64,000 nucleotides of DNA from Dawidia soli (GTDB taxonomy: Bacteria; Bacteroidota; Bacteroidia; Cytophagales; Cyclobacteriaceae): contig NZ_JAHESC010000018.1 in assembly GCF_018598185.1 (NCBI RefSeq), positions 1 through 64,000 on the forward strand, read 5' to 3'. Shown here one piece after another: positions 43,680-52,223 of the stretch. A program made the translations under genes and the position numbers. Under the pieces are notes generated by a model, which was not told where the DNA came from, made no database searches, and saw only the letters and a program-made list of their open reading frames with translations. Position 1 is the stretch's first letter. Each line of letters starts with the position of its first letter.

Positions 43680-45401
43680 TTAGTTGTTTACCGGGATTTC
43701 GTCGATGAGAATGACACCGTATTCGTCTTCGCCGCTGACGGCGACTTTCTTACCTTCCTTATAGATCCAGGTCACCTTGTAGTTGACCTTATCCGTACCG
43801 AGGGGCAGGATGGCCTCCAGGCTATAGTCTTCATTATCTTTACCGGGCTTCCCCGGTTTGATGGTCATGCGGTCTTTGCGGGTGTTGCCAAAGAAAGGGT
43901 ATTCAATGTCCACCGCCACGGCTACGATCCCGGCCTTCTGCAGCGCGATCATATCCCCCATCAGGTCGATGCGGCGATACTTGTAGGGCGTGTGCAGGTT
44001 GATGACCGGAGTATTGGCCGACACCCACCCCGTGCTGTAGCTGCCGTCGCGCTTGAAATGCCACTGGGTGTTGTAATCGTACTGTAACCAGTCCGTGCGG
44101 TTGGCGTCGCTCTTGTTGAGGTAGATCATTTTGGCGTTGCCCGTATAATCTTTCAATGAAGCCTGGCTGAGGAACATTTCCCGCAAGGTCTCGTCGCCGT
44201 TCTGGTGGCGTTTGCGCAGCGTCACACTCACGCTGTTGATCATATTCTCGAACTCGTCGCGAATGCTGCCGTCGAGGTTTACCAGCACCTCGCGCTGTTG
44301 ATACGTGGGGTCGTCAATGGCCGCCTTGCGAAAGATGCGCGCGTCCGCACCGTATCGTTTGTGCAGGTCGCCGATGTTGAAGGTCAGCAGGTGATGGCGA
44401 GATACCAACTTGCGGCTGTTGATCTGCACCACGGTCTTGCCGCTGGTGCGGATGGTTTGTTTCTTATATATATCCGATCCCCCGACGAGGCTGCCCAACA
44501 GTCCACGGCTGCCGAAGATCTCATCCAGTACACCGCGGGTCTTTTCGGGCGGAATAGAGTCGGGACGTACGGGGTCGAACATGAGCTTGAGCAGCCGGTC
44601 ATAGGCCACGGTAAGCAGATCAGACGCAATGCTGTCCTTGCCATACGACTCCATGCGAATGGCGCCGTTCTGCACCAGCGAACCGAAAGTCTTTTCCACG
44701 TCGCGGCTGTAAAAGATCGCGTCGACGCTCTCATGCGCATATTCACTGTGTTGTACCTGTGACCAGTCCACCACCAGCTGGCCGTTGTATGCGCTCGTCA
44801 GGCCTGAAAACTCGAGGTCGAACGTAATAGAAATGTCCGGCGTGTTCATTTTGAAGCTCTCCATCAGCAGCTGTGCCTTGAGCGGCTCCACGAGGAAAGA
44901 AAAGGCTACTTTGGAATTCTGAAATACCGGGGCGATGCCCGTGCCGATCAGCTCCTTCTGTTCCTTACCGTCCACGAGCAGGCTGGATACCAGCATAAAC
45001 TTGCCCGCGTTGATCTCTACCGGGCCGGTCAGGACCAGCTCACGGCGTTTCAGCTTTCGCCGCAGCTCGTTCTCGGCTTTGCGTACCTGGTCCTCGGGCG
45101 TATCATACAGCACCAGGAAGTGGATCAGCGCGCCGCCACTCGCTTCGGTGATCGCGCTGCTCGTCGCCGGGCCGTCGGTCTTTACCATAGCATACTGCAG
45201 GAACGAGAACTCCGGCAGGTCGTTGGCACCGGTCGCAAGCCGCCCGCGCGACGGCAGGTACTTGAAGGTGAGACTATCGCCATAGACCGGGAAGCATATC
45301 AGTCCCGCGGCTTCGACATATTCTTCGATCAATACCGGCTGAGCAACCAGTCGCAGGGATGTCATGCCTGCCAGCAAGAGTATAAAGCCAATCTTTTTCA
45401 T
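43680..45401 (-). CDS. Secreted YYYLP-type family protein (573 aa)
   Basis: A signal peptide (about 1-21, ending LVAQ) precedes PVLIEEYVEAAGLICFP and the aromatic block in weaker form, LTFKYLPSRGRLATG (45-59). It has PEFSFLQYA, EASGGALIHFLVLYDTPEDQ, AQLLMESFKMNTPDISITFDL, VVDWSQV, AAIDDPTYQQREVLVNLDG and VTLRKRHQNGDETLRE, so both halves of the family are present. No CxxC pair is found before the DDP block. It is preceded by the 591-aa paralog (gap five bases) and followed by the short member (gap five bases). Function unknown. Confidence 0.8.
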   Translation of the reverse strand: MKKIGFILLLAGMTSLRLVAQPVLIEEYVEAAGLICFPVYGDSLTFKYLPSRGRLATGANDLPEFSFLQYAMVKTDGPATSSAITEASGGALIHFLVLYDTPEDQVRKAENELRRKLKRRELVLTGPVEINAGKFMLVSSLLVDGKEQKELIGTGIAPVFQNSKVAFSFLVEPLKAQLLMESFKMNTPDISITFDLEFSGLTSAYNGQLVVDWSQVQHSEYAHESVDAIFYSRDVEKTFGSLVQNGAIRMESYGKDSIASDLLTVAYDRLLKLMFDPVRPDSIPPEKTRGVLDEIFGSRGLLGSLVGGSDIYKKQTIRTSGKTVVQINSRKLVSRHHLLTFNIGDLHKRYGADARIFRKAAIDDPTYQQREVLVNLDGSIRDEFENMINSVSVTLRKRHQNGDETLREMFLSQASLKDYTGNAKMIYLNKSDANRTDWLQYDYNTQWHFKRDGSYSTGWVSANTPVINLHTPYKYRRIDLMGDMIALQKAGIVAVAVDIEYPFFGNTRKDRMTIKPGKPGKDNEDYSLEAILPLGTDKVNYKVTWIYKEGKKVAVSGEDEYGVILIDEIPVNN

Positions 45402-45406
45402 GGTAT

Positions 45407-47182
45407 TTATTTCATATCCGGGGGTATCAGAAAGAGGAAGTCGTCGGCCAGGACCCTGAGGTCGTCTTCCACGGTCTTTTTTGTAGAATACCAGTTCACC
45501 TGGTAGACGATCGGCTGACCGGGGTCGTGGTATATGGTTACCTTGGGCGGCTCGGCATCGCTGTTCCGCAATACCAGCATTTTGCCTTTGTAGGGCCGCC
45601 CGAATAAGATCGAAGCGAATCGCACGCGAATGGTCTGTATCTTGTGCTCGTCCAGCAGTTGTTTGTTAACCCCCAGCTCGATCGTGGTCTGTTGCAAGGG
45701 CGGCTGTATCGATACCGACGGCAGGTCCGTTGAAAGCCAGCCCGAAGCGGGCGTCGTCACCATACTGTCGATGCCGATGAACTTCCATCCCACTTTGTAT
45801 TTATAGTGCAACCACCCGTTGGTCCGGTCGCCAAGACGCTGGTAGGTCAGAGACTTGATGACGTTGCCCGAGTCGATGGCCGTCTTGTTGAACTGCACCA
45901 CCCCGTTGTAGCTGTTGGCGCTCGTATCCGGATAATCTTTCTGTACCAGCACAGATGCCTGGTCGATAATGTCGCCAAAGGCATGGGTAAAAGCACCGTC
46001 GATCTGAAAATGGATGTCGCGCTGCTGAAAATCAGGGTCGTTCATGTCGACAATGCGGAAGTAACGTTTGTCATCCTTAAAGGCATCGTAAAAGCCGCGA
46101 ATGTTACCGGCAGAGTATACCGGCACTTTAATGACCGTGGACTGTGTCATGTCCAGGGTGAAGTGAAAGCTGCGAACCTCCTTTTTGGATTTTAAAACCA
46201 GCTGGTCGTCGGGAATATACTGTTGGGTGCCGTCACCGGCGAAGAAGCGAACAAAGGCGCCACGCTGGTAGCGTTCCTTGAGGTCAGACGGCTGTGCAGC
46301 CGTAGCGGTAGCCGGCGCCTTGGCCCAACCGGCATTGACATCAAACATGGTGTCGATCACCCGCTCGGTAATGATATTGAGAATGTTCTGGTATACTTCG
46401 CTTTTGATGTCGAGACCGGCCGTCATGTCGGCGACGTCGATGGTAATCGCGCCGGACTGACACAGGCTGTCGAGTACGTGCGTGGCCTGCCGGCGGCTGA
46501 AGCCCGATTGTTTGTTTTGGAACGAGCTGAAGTGATTGTATACCAGTTCCAGGTCCGCATTCACCCGCGCTTTATAGGCTTTGATCTTGGCCCGGAAGTA
46601 TCCTTCCACCACCACGGATACATCGGAAGTTGCATTGCTGAATGATTCCCACAACAGGGTAGCACCTTCCGGCGGCAGGTGCGCCGCGATGGCTGCCCTC
46701 GAATCGGGCAGGAACGGTGCACTGCCGGAAGTGATCACCCGGGCAGTAAAGGGATTATCACCGCCGGGGTTGAGTATGGTGGATACAATGCGGAAGCCCG
46801 GGGCTGTTTCACGGTCGTCGTATTCCTGCATCGGCACCGCGCCCATTAACGACGCCTTGGGGAATCTCTCCCGTAATTTCTTTTCTAGCAAACGCGTCTC
46901 GTTCGGAGAAAGGGAGAATTGCACGAGCACATGAAACAGCCCGCCTGAGCTCTCGCGTGTCCCCCCGGTGTACTTGATACACGAAAACTCAAAGTCGCCG
47001 TTCTCGAGTACCGACACCCGTGGGTAAGGCGGTATGTAATAGTATGCATTACTGTTCTCGCTGTCCTGCAACAGCTGGATGCCATTGATCTCGATCCTGC
47101 CTTCGTCGTACTTGACGATGGCCGATGCCGTGAGCACCGGGATAAGACAATACACCGCGACACATACCAGTAGTCTAGTCAT
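45407..47182 (-). CDS. Secreted YYYLP-type family protein, first gene of the unit (591 aa)
   Basis: The ATG at 47182 starts a signal peptide (MTRLLVCVAVYCLIPVLTAS); a TTG two codons upstream is less likely. Blocks: NAYYYIPPYPRVS (46-57), FEFSCIKY, ESSGGLFHVLVQFSLSPNE (about 77-95), ATLLWESFSNATSDVSVVV (about 174-192), VDMNDPDFQQRDIHFQIDG and a less conserved VLVQKDYPD. It is the most promoter-proximal gene of the 13-gene unit and lies opposite the ECF sigma gene, 190 bases apart, which suggests that the sigma factor controls it. No enzymatic motif. Confidence 0.8.
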   Translation of the reverse strand: MTRLLVCVAVYCLIPVLTASAIVKYDEGRIEINGIQLLQDSENSNAYYYIPPYPRVSVLENGDFEFSCIKYTGGTRESSGGLFHVLVQFSLSPNETRLLEKKLRERFPKASLMGAVPMQEYDDRETAPGFRIVSTILNPGGDNPFTARVITSGSAPFLPDSRAAIAAHLPPEGATLLWESFSNATSDVSVVVEGYFRAKIKAYKARVNADLELVYNHFSSFQNKQSGFSRRQATHVLDSLCQSGAITIDVADMTAGLDIKSEVYQNILNIITERVIDTMFDVNAGWAKAPATATAAQPSDLKERYQRGAFVRFFAGDGTQQYIPDDQLVLKSKKEVRSFHFTLDMTQSTVIKVPVYSAGNIRGFYDAFKDDKRYFRIVDMNDPDFQQRDIHFQIDGAFTHAFGDIIDQASVLVQKDYPDTSANSYNGVVQFNKTAIDSGNVIKSLTYQRLGDRTNGWLHYKYKVGWKFIGIDSMVTTPASGWLSTDLPSVSIQPPLQQTTIELGVNKQLLDEHKIQTIRVRFASILFGRPYKGKMLVLRNSDAEPPKVTIYHDPGQPIVYQVNWYSTKKTVEDDLRVLADDFLFLIPPDMK

Positions 47183-47372
47183 ATACAAAGGGGTTAAAGG
47201 GATTTCCTTTTTATATTCAATGGCTTTGTCCGGTCTGCGGGCAAGTGGTTACCGGAAAAGAGAAATATTTTTTTACTTCCTTTAAATATCTTTTTCAATC
47301 GCCAGGCGACAGAAAATAAAAATGGTTTTTAGGAGAACCTTTTGTTATTTTGATGAACAAAGGAATATTATA
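47183..47372. promoter_or_regulatory. Divergent promoter region between the secreted-protein unit and its sigma gene
   Basis: These 190 bases, AT-rich compared with the surroundings, must hold the promoter of the minus-strand unit and that of the ECF sigma gene. Two A/T-rich tracts are visible, but neither a clean Bacteroidota consensus (TTTG with TAnnTTTG) nor an obvious ECF-type promoter could be assigned by eye. An AAAGGA stretch about ten bases before the sigma ATG could be a ribosome-binding site. Confidence 0.5.
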
Positions 47373-47948
47373 ATGGACTTGCGGATCCGGTCGTTGATAA
47401 AAGATATAAAAGAAGACAATCACCTGGTTTTGAAAGCACTGTATAACTATATGAGGCCTGAATTCCTGTCGTGGTTTAGCCGGCATTACTACTGCCGCAT
47501 CGAAGACGTCGAAGACGCCTACCAGCGCTCCTTCAATATCTTCTATTTCAACGTACGGGAGGACAAGGTTGCGATGCAGGAGATCAAAGCCAGCACCTAC
47601 CTGTTCTCGATCGGCCGTAACATCATGTTACAGGTGCTGAACAAGGAGCCAAAGAATAAAACGTCGCTGGAGAACGTCCACGAGCACGCGCTGGAGCATG
47701 TCAGTATCGACTACGATATGGAAGACGCCTACCGCAAGGAGGTGATCGTACGGTTGCTCAACCAGCTAGACGAAACCTGTCGAAATGTACTGGTACTCAG
47801 TTTCTACCGTGACTTTTCGATGGAATCCATCGCCTCCGAGCTGAACTTTAAGAGCGAATCGGTGGCGAAAAAGAAGAAACATCTTTGTATGAAAAAGCTG
47901 AAGGAGCTGGTCGACAAGCACAATATCGTGCGCGACAGCCTGGCATAG
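47373..47948 (+). CDS. ECF-type RNA polymerase sigma factor
   Basis: About 191 aa from the ATG at 47373 (MDLRIRSLIKDIKEDN); an earlier in-frame ATG at 47322 adds 17 unlikely residues. Region 2 (about 15-90) contains EDVEDAYQRSFNIFYF and STYLFSIGRNIML; region 4 (about 130-185) contains LDETCRNVLVLSFYRDFSMESIASELNFKSE, the helix-turn-helix. A basic KKKK stretch follows the recognition helix. It directs RNA polymerase to envelope genes and, being divergent from the 13-gene unit and upstream of a TPR membrane protein, is the best candidate for its regulator. There is no FecR partner here, unlike the sigma at 58442. Confidence 0.88.
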   Translation: MDLRIRSLIKDIKEDNHLVLKALYNYMRPEFLSWFSRHYYCRIEDVEDAYQRSFNIFYFNVREDKVAMQEIKASTYLFSIGRNIMLQVLNKEPKNKTSLENVHEHALEHVSIDYDMEDAYRKEVIVRLLNQLDETCRNVLVLSFYRDFSMESIASELNFKSESVAKKKKHLCMKKLKELVDKHNIVRDSLA

Positions 47949-47971
47949 AGGGGTATTTAAATCATTGCGTG

Positions 47972-48781
47972 ATGGACGAGGAACTGGAATTCGAATGGAT
48001 TGAAAATTATCACAAAGGCCGGCTGAGCCTGGACGAGCGCCAGGCGTTCCTGGAACGGGAACAGGCCGATGCCGCCTTCGCGGGCAAGGTCCGCTCCTAC
48101 CGCGAGATCATGGACGGTATTGCTTACTACGGTAAACAACAGCCCTTTGCCGAGACGATTCGCGGTTGGGAGCAAGAGATCAAAACACAAGCCGAAACCG
48201 ATGGCCTGGCGGCACATCCTGCCACGACGGCCCAAAGCACGGCCGGCAAGAAGATCATCCCCCTGTACCGCACCTATGTATACTGGGCTGCCGCCGCGGT
48301 ATTGATGCTGATCGTTAGTTCGGTCTTATTGCTGCGCCCCACGCCGGCAGATACACGGGCGCTGTACGAAACATACTATAGACCGTACCCCGACGTCTTC
48401 AACCCCTCGGTGCGCGGCGAGCCAGGCACAACAACGGCCTCGGCACGGGAAAAAGCTTCCGCCGCTTACCGTGCAGGCCGCTATCCGGAAGCGCTGCAGC
48501 TCTTTCGTTCCCTGTCCGGAGCCGACCGTCAGGAACAGGACAACATCCGGTTATACCTCGGTAACTGTTACCTGGCCCTCGACTCACTGGATGCAGCAGC
48601 CAAAGCCTTCCTCTCGATCGGCGGCGACAGCCACATTGCCAGCCAGGCAAAGTGGTACCTGGCCATGACGTATCTCAAAGCGGGAACCGCCGATCGCGCA
48701 AAGAGCGTACTCCATACGTTGGCCGACGAAGGCGGTAGTTATGCAGACCGGGCCCGGGAGATCTTACAAAAAATAGAGTGA
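47972..48781 (+). CDS. Single-pass membrane protein with TPR-like C terminus, probable anti-sigma factor
   Basis: A 269-aa protein starting 23 bases after the sigma stop. The N-terminal part (about 1-95) is hydrophilic, acidic and cytoplasmic by prediction (MDEELEFEWIENYHKGRLSL). One transmembrane helix spans about 102-122, and the C-terminal part is TPR-like (AAYRAGRYPEALQLFRSLSG, NIRLYLGNCYLALDSLDAAAKAF) in the periplasm. It resembles the putative anti-sigma proteins that follow Bacteroidota ECF sigma genes; the cytoplasmic N terminus would bind the sigma factor and the TPR part would sense partners such as the TPR-CHAT protein. This role is inferred from position. Confidence 0.7.
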   Translation: MDEELEFEWIENYHKGRLSLDERQAFLEREQADAAFAGKVRSYREIMDGIAYYGKQQPFAETIRGWEQEIKTQAETDGLAAHPATTAQSTAGKKIIPLYRTYVYWAAAAVLMLIVSSVLLLRPTPADTRALYETYYRPYPDVFNPSVRGEPGTTTASAREKASAAYRAGRYPEALQLFRSLSGADRQEQDNIRLYLGNCYLALDSLDAAAKAFLSIGGDSHIASQAKWYLAMTYLKAGTADRAKSVLHTLADEGGSYADRAREILQKIE

Positions 48782-48811
48782 TCTATATATAACCCTTTAA
48801 CCCCCACATGT

Positions 48812-48961
48812 ATGCCAAAAACAAAAACCCTCAACACAAACAACACCAATGACATTACGGACGCAAGGCCGGCCATGAAGAAGCCGACCAAGAAAGTCAA
48901 CACTACCGTAAGCAGCGTCAAATCTAACACCAACCGTCATGGCAGCACAAAACGAAAATAA
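48812..48961 (+). CDS. Mini-protein 1 (49 aa), basic, with NNTNDITD motif
   Basis: The frame starts at an ATG 30 bases after the TPR gene stop and ends with TAA. The product opens MPKTKTLNTNNTNDITDARP and ends in a Lys/Arg/Asn-rich tail (NRHGSTKRK); it has no signal peptide or hydrophobic segment. The sequence NNTNDITD(A/S)RP recurs in the next mini-gene, and the DNA of the repeat is also highly similar, implying duplication. It is too short to be certain, but the repeated motif and position in line with the sigma and TPR genes support a real gene. No function is known to me. Confidence 0.55.
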   Translation: MPKTKTLNTNNTNDITDARPAMKKPTKKVNTTVSSVKSNTNRHGSTKRK

Positions 48962-49085
48962 CAACACCAACGACATTACCGACAGCCGCCCGATGATGAT
49001 GATCCGCACAGGGTCAGCGGCAATAGCCTCGCTATCGTTATTGTTATACGTTCTCTTTCAGATACTTCATTGCGGGTGCCGGTAA
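48939..49085 (+). CDS. Mini-protein 2 (48 aa) with NNTNDITD motif and hydrophobic tail
   Basis: It overlaps mini-gene 1 by 23 bases in another frame and its end overlaps the 3' end of the convergent CHAT gene by 42 bases. It begins MAAQNENNNTNDITDSRP, repeating the motif of mini-protein 1, but then turns hydrophobic (SAAIASLSLLLYVLFQILHC), which could be a membrane helix. The final residues CGCR contain two Cys. The tail lies over the CHAT gene, so part of it may be fortuitous; the conserved N-terminal half is more convincing. No function known. Confidence 0.45.
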   Translation: MAAQNENNNTNDITDSRPMMMIRTGSAAIASLSLLLYVLFQILHCGCR

Positions 49086-52000
49086 ACCCGGTATAGATAC
49101 CTTGCTTCTTACCTTTTTCCAGGTGAGAAGCAGGGTTCCCGTTAAAACCAGAAAGATCATACCCGACACCACACCGTATAAGAAGGGATCTTCCTCTCCC
49201 GGTGTAATTTTGTGAGTATTCCCCCACGACACCATGCCCGCCCAATACGAGGGATGCGCTGTATACTGGTCGGCTTCCTGCAAATATTCACGTTGCGCCA
49301 CGGCCAGCGCGGTACCGATGGTCTCCTGTCCCAGGCCCGCGTAAAACTTTTGCATCAGCGAAGCCGTCGTGCCGTCGTCTATACGCCACAGCGACATGAC
49401 CACGTTGCGCGCGCCCGCATGGAAAAAGCCACGCGCCACGCTGTAGACACCTTCCGCCCGAAACGACTTGCCGTAGCCTGTTTCACAGGCGCTTAATACG
49501 GTAAGGTCCGCCTTCAGTCGCAGGCTATAAAGCTCATGCGCAAAGAGTTTCCCGTCCTGAAATTGTAAATAGCAGTTGTAAATATCCTGCGCGTCGGCTT
49601 TACCGTGCAGGGCCAGGTGCAGCACTGCATAGTCGGGGGCTTGTTCGAGGAAGGAGCGTTTACCGGCTGCCCGGCCGGCTACGAACGTGCCGCGCATGAT
49701 GCCGGCGATGGCCTCCAGCTCCTGGCGCGCACCGGGCAGGCTACCGGCGCCGGCGACTTGTTCCGTGCCGTCAGACCAACCATACGCCAGCAGGTTCCGG
49801 CGCCGCGTGCGTTCTGCCGGGTGGGCAAAGAGCGACGCTGCATCGTATGAATACGCCACCGAGGCGTGGCGCACCACGTAATCCAGCTGACGATAGTCTA
49901 CAACACCATCCCGGTCCGGGGCGGTCAGTAGCAATGCCTGAAAGGGCAAGAGGTTCAGGATGCCATCGGGCACGATAAACACAGGCGGCAGTGCCTGGTC
50001 GGTTTTCAGGTCGCAGGCCCGAAAGACCGGAGCCAGAAGCGTTTCTCCCAACCGGGTTGCCAGCCGTGTATAGACCGCATAGTCGTCACGCAGCAGTTTC
50101 TCCCGCACACCGGCCGCCAACAGCTCGCCCAGCGTACGGACGTCCTCTTCTGTTGTGCCGACCGGAAAACGTAACAAGTGTTCCTTGCCCGCATATATGG
50201 CCACGGCATAGATATGTGTTTTGCCCGTAAAATATTCGACAAAGACGGCGTTATCCCCTAGTTTACTTTTCAGCATGGCAAGCTCCATCGGGCTGACAGG
50301 TTGATCGACCACGACGGCCCCCGGGAATCGGGCGCCGGTCCGCTCCTGCCACAGCCGGAGCTTTTCTTCCTCTGCCACCAGTGCGGTATTGATGACACGT
50401 TCCAGCGAATCAGCGGGAGCCTGGAGTTTACTCAACTGCTGTTGTAACGAGGCAATGGCATGTCGTATCGTCCGCTCCTGCTGCATGATGCTGTCGGGTA
50501 TTTGCCGCTGCAACTGCCGGCCTACCTCTTCCAGCCGCGCCCGCAGGATCCGGCCTTTGCTTTTGTCGATCAGGGAAAAAGCCTCGCTGATATACCGCAC
50601 GTCGCCCGTACGCCCATACAGGTGATGCGCACACGCCAGGGCGGCTTCGTAGATGGCGTAATTGATGCTGACGAAGCGCAGACGCGAGCTCTCGCGGTCC
50701 TGCGCCTGCCAATGCAGGTCCATAAGCCTGTCGGAAAGCTTAAAACACTCCAGGGCCAGGCGCCAGTAGGTATACGGTTGGCCCTGCTCCTCCGCCAGTT
50801 TCATGAGCATGTCACCCTTCTGCGACAGCTCCTGGTAGCACTGCGGAATGTTCTTTAGCTTATCAAAGGATGGGTTGCGCATATCGTCCTGGGCATGGAT
50901 GCCTTCGCCCGCGGCAACACAGATACCTCGCTGTAGATACAGCAACCCTTCCTTATATTTTCCATCAGCCTCCAGCACGTCGCTGATGTGGCGGCAAACG
51001 TTGGTGATATCCAGGGGGTTGGCATCGGCATAGCGTTCCAGGATCGCCAGGGCGTCGTGGTAATGCTTCAGGGCCAGTGGGTTCCTGCCCGCCGCCTGCA
51101 ACGCCTTGCCCCGGATGATCGATACGTTGGCAAGTTCGGCGGAATCATGGGCGTTGCGCGCTAACAATATATGCCGCGCACTGTCCGCACACGCCAGCGA
51201 CAGGGCAACGCGTTTGGTCTCCGTATACGCAATCGATAAGTTCTTGTAATCATTAGCCATCTCTGAAGTATATAACATGCCGCTTGTCCGGCGCAGGCCG
51301 ATCGCCTTGCGATAGTAGACGATGGACTTCTCAAAGGCCCCCTGATTGTTATAGATATTGGCCAGCATGCCATAGCAGCGCATCAGCGCGGGGGTGTCTG
51401 TCGGACGCATGCGTTCCAGTGCATCGATGGCTTTATAGGCATAACCGCTCGCCTTTTCAAAGTCGTTCTTCAGGCGGTTGGTCGTCGCCAGGTTGTAGTA
51501 ACTACGGTAAAGTTGTTTGAGATCCGGGGAGGAAAGGCTCGTGAGGATCTCCACAGCCTGTTGGAATTTATGCTCGGCCGAGGCGTAGTCGCGCAAGGTG
51601 TACCGGTACACCTCCCCCAGACCGTTGTAGCTCTCGGCTACCTGCGCATGCTGGTCTCCCCATAACTTGCGGCGGATCGCCAACGCTTCGCGGTGAAACT
51701 GGAGCGCCCGGTCGGGCTGGTTGATCAGGTCGTATAATACACCACACGCATAAAAGGCTTCGCCGGCTTCCGCACTGCGATCCTCCGCCCCGGCAGCCAT
51801 GGAGCGGGCGCTGTCCAGGTATAATGTCGCGTGATCATAGTCCCGGCGTTTCATGAACACATTACCGATGCCCGTGCAGGCGGCGATGTGCAGCTGAGGA
51901 GCGTTGGCAAACAAACATCGCTGAGCGACGGTTTGGTACAGGAACAAAGCGCTGTCATATACACCGCGTTGGTATACCTGGTTGGCACGGCTTAACAGAT

Positions 52001-52091
52001 GCTGGATAGGCTCTTGCTGCGACGCCACGGCCGTGACGGAAGACAAGCAGCATAGCATGAGAACAGCCAGAAATACATTTCTACTGCACAT
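49044..52091 (-). CDS. Periplasmic TPR-CHAT caspase-like protein with C-terminal membrane anchor
   Basis: About 1015 aa from the ATG at 52091 (MCSRNVFLAVLMLCCLSS, signal peptide); the frame opens earlier with TTG. TPR-like helical repeats fill about 30-420 (DRALQFHREALAIRRKL, AESYNGLGEVYRY), a helical linker follows, and the CHAT domain covers about 640-920 with the dyad His829 (LHLALHGKAD) and Cys869 (LSACETGYG), both intact. One transmembrane helix lies at about 933-953, before a short basic tail, so TPR and CHAT face the periplasm. CHAT proteases of the separase group act on partner proteins, which the TPR part would bind. It converges on the sigma operon. Confidence 0.93.
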   Translation of the reverse strand: MCSRNVFLAVLMLCCLSSVTAVASQQEPIQHLLSRANQVYQRGVYDSALFLYQTVAQRCLFANAPQLHIAACTGIGNVFMKRRDYDHATLYLDSARSMAAGAEDRSAEAGEAFYACGVLYDLINQPDRALQFHREALAIRRKLWGDQHAQVAESYNGLGEVYRYTLRDYASAEHKFQQAVEILTSLSSPDLKQLYRSYYNLATTNRLKNDFEKASGYAYKAIDALERMRPTDTPALMRCYGMLANIYNNQGAFEKSIVYYRKAIGLRRTSGMLYTSEMANDYKNLSIAYTETKRVALSLACADSARHILLARNAHDSAELANVSIIRGKALQAAGRNPLALKHYHDALAILERYADANPLDITNVCRHISDVLEADGKYKEGLLYLQRGICVAAGEGIHAQDDMRNPSFDKLKNIPQCYQELSQKGDMLMKLAEEQGQPYTYWRLALECFKLSDRLMDLHWQAQDRESSRLRFVSINYAIYEAALACAHHLYGRTGDVRYISEAFSLIDKSKGRILRARLEEVGRQLQRQIPDSIMQQERTIRHAIASLQQQLSKLQAPADSLERVINTALVAEEEKLRLWQERTGARFPGAVVVDQPVSPMELAMLKSKLGDNAVFVEYFTGKTHIYAVAIYAGKEHLLRFPVGTTEEDVRTLGELLAAGVREKLLRDDYAVYTRLATRLGETLLAPVFRACDLKTDQALPPVFIVPDGILNLLPFQALLLTAPDRDGVVDYRQLDYVVRHASVAYSYDAASLFAHPAERTRRRNLLAYGWSDGTEQVAGAGSLPGARQELEAIAGIMRGTFVAGRAAGKRSFLEQAPDYAVLHLALHGKADAQDIYNCYLQFQDGKLFAHELYSLRLKADLTVLSACETGYGKSFRAEGVYSVARGFFHAGARNVVMSLWRIDDGTTASLMQKFYAGLGQETIGTALAVAQREYLQEADQYTAHPSYWAGMVSWGNTHKITPGEEDPFLYGVVSGMIFLVLTGTLLLTWKKVRSKVSIPGLPAPAMKYLKENV

Positions 52092-52223
52092 AGAGGGGTC
52101 CGGGTCAGGGAACGCATGCAAGTTACTATGTGCTGATGCGAAATGTATCGCACATGATGCATTCTCCGGAAAAACACCCTGATTTAATACCTCATTTTAC
52201 AGGTAAACTTTTGGGGTACGGAT

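Noticed and set aside
47300-47372. Bacteroidota -7 box (TAnnTTTG) before the ECF sigma gene
   Set aside because: TTATTTTG near 47345 is one base off the spacing of the consensus and has no clear -33 partner, so no promoter is called.
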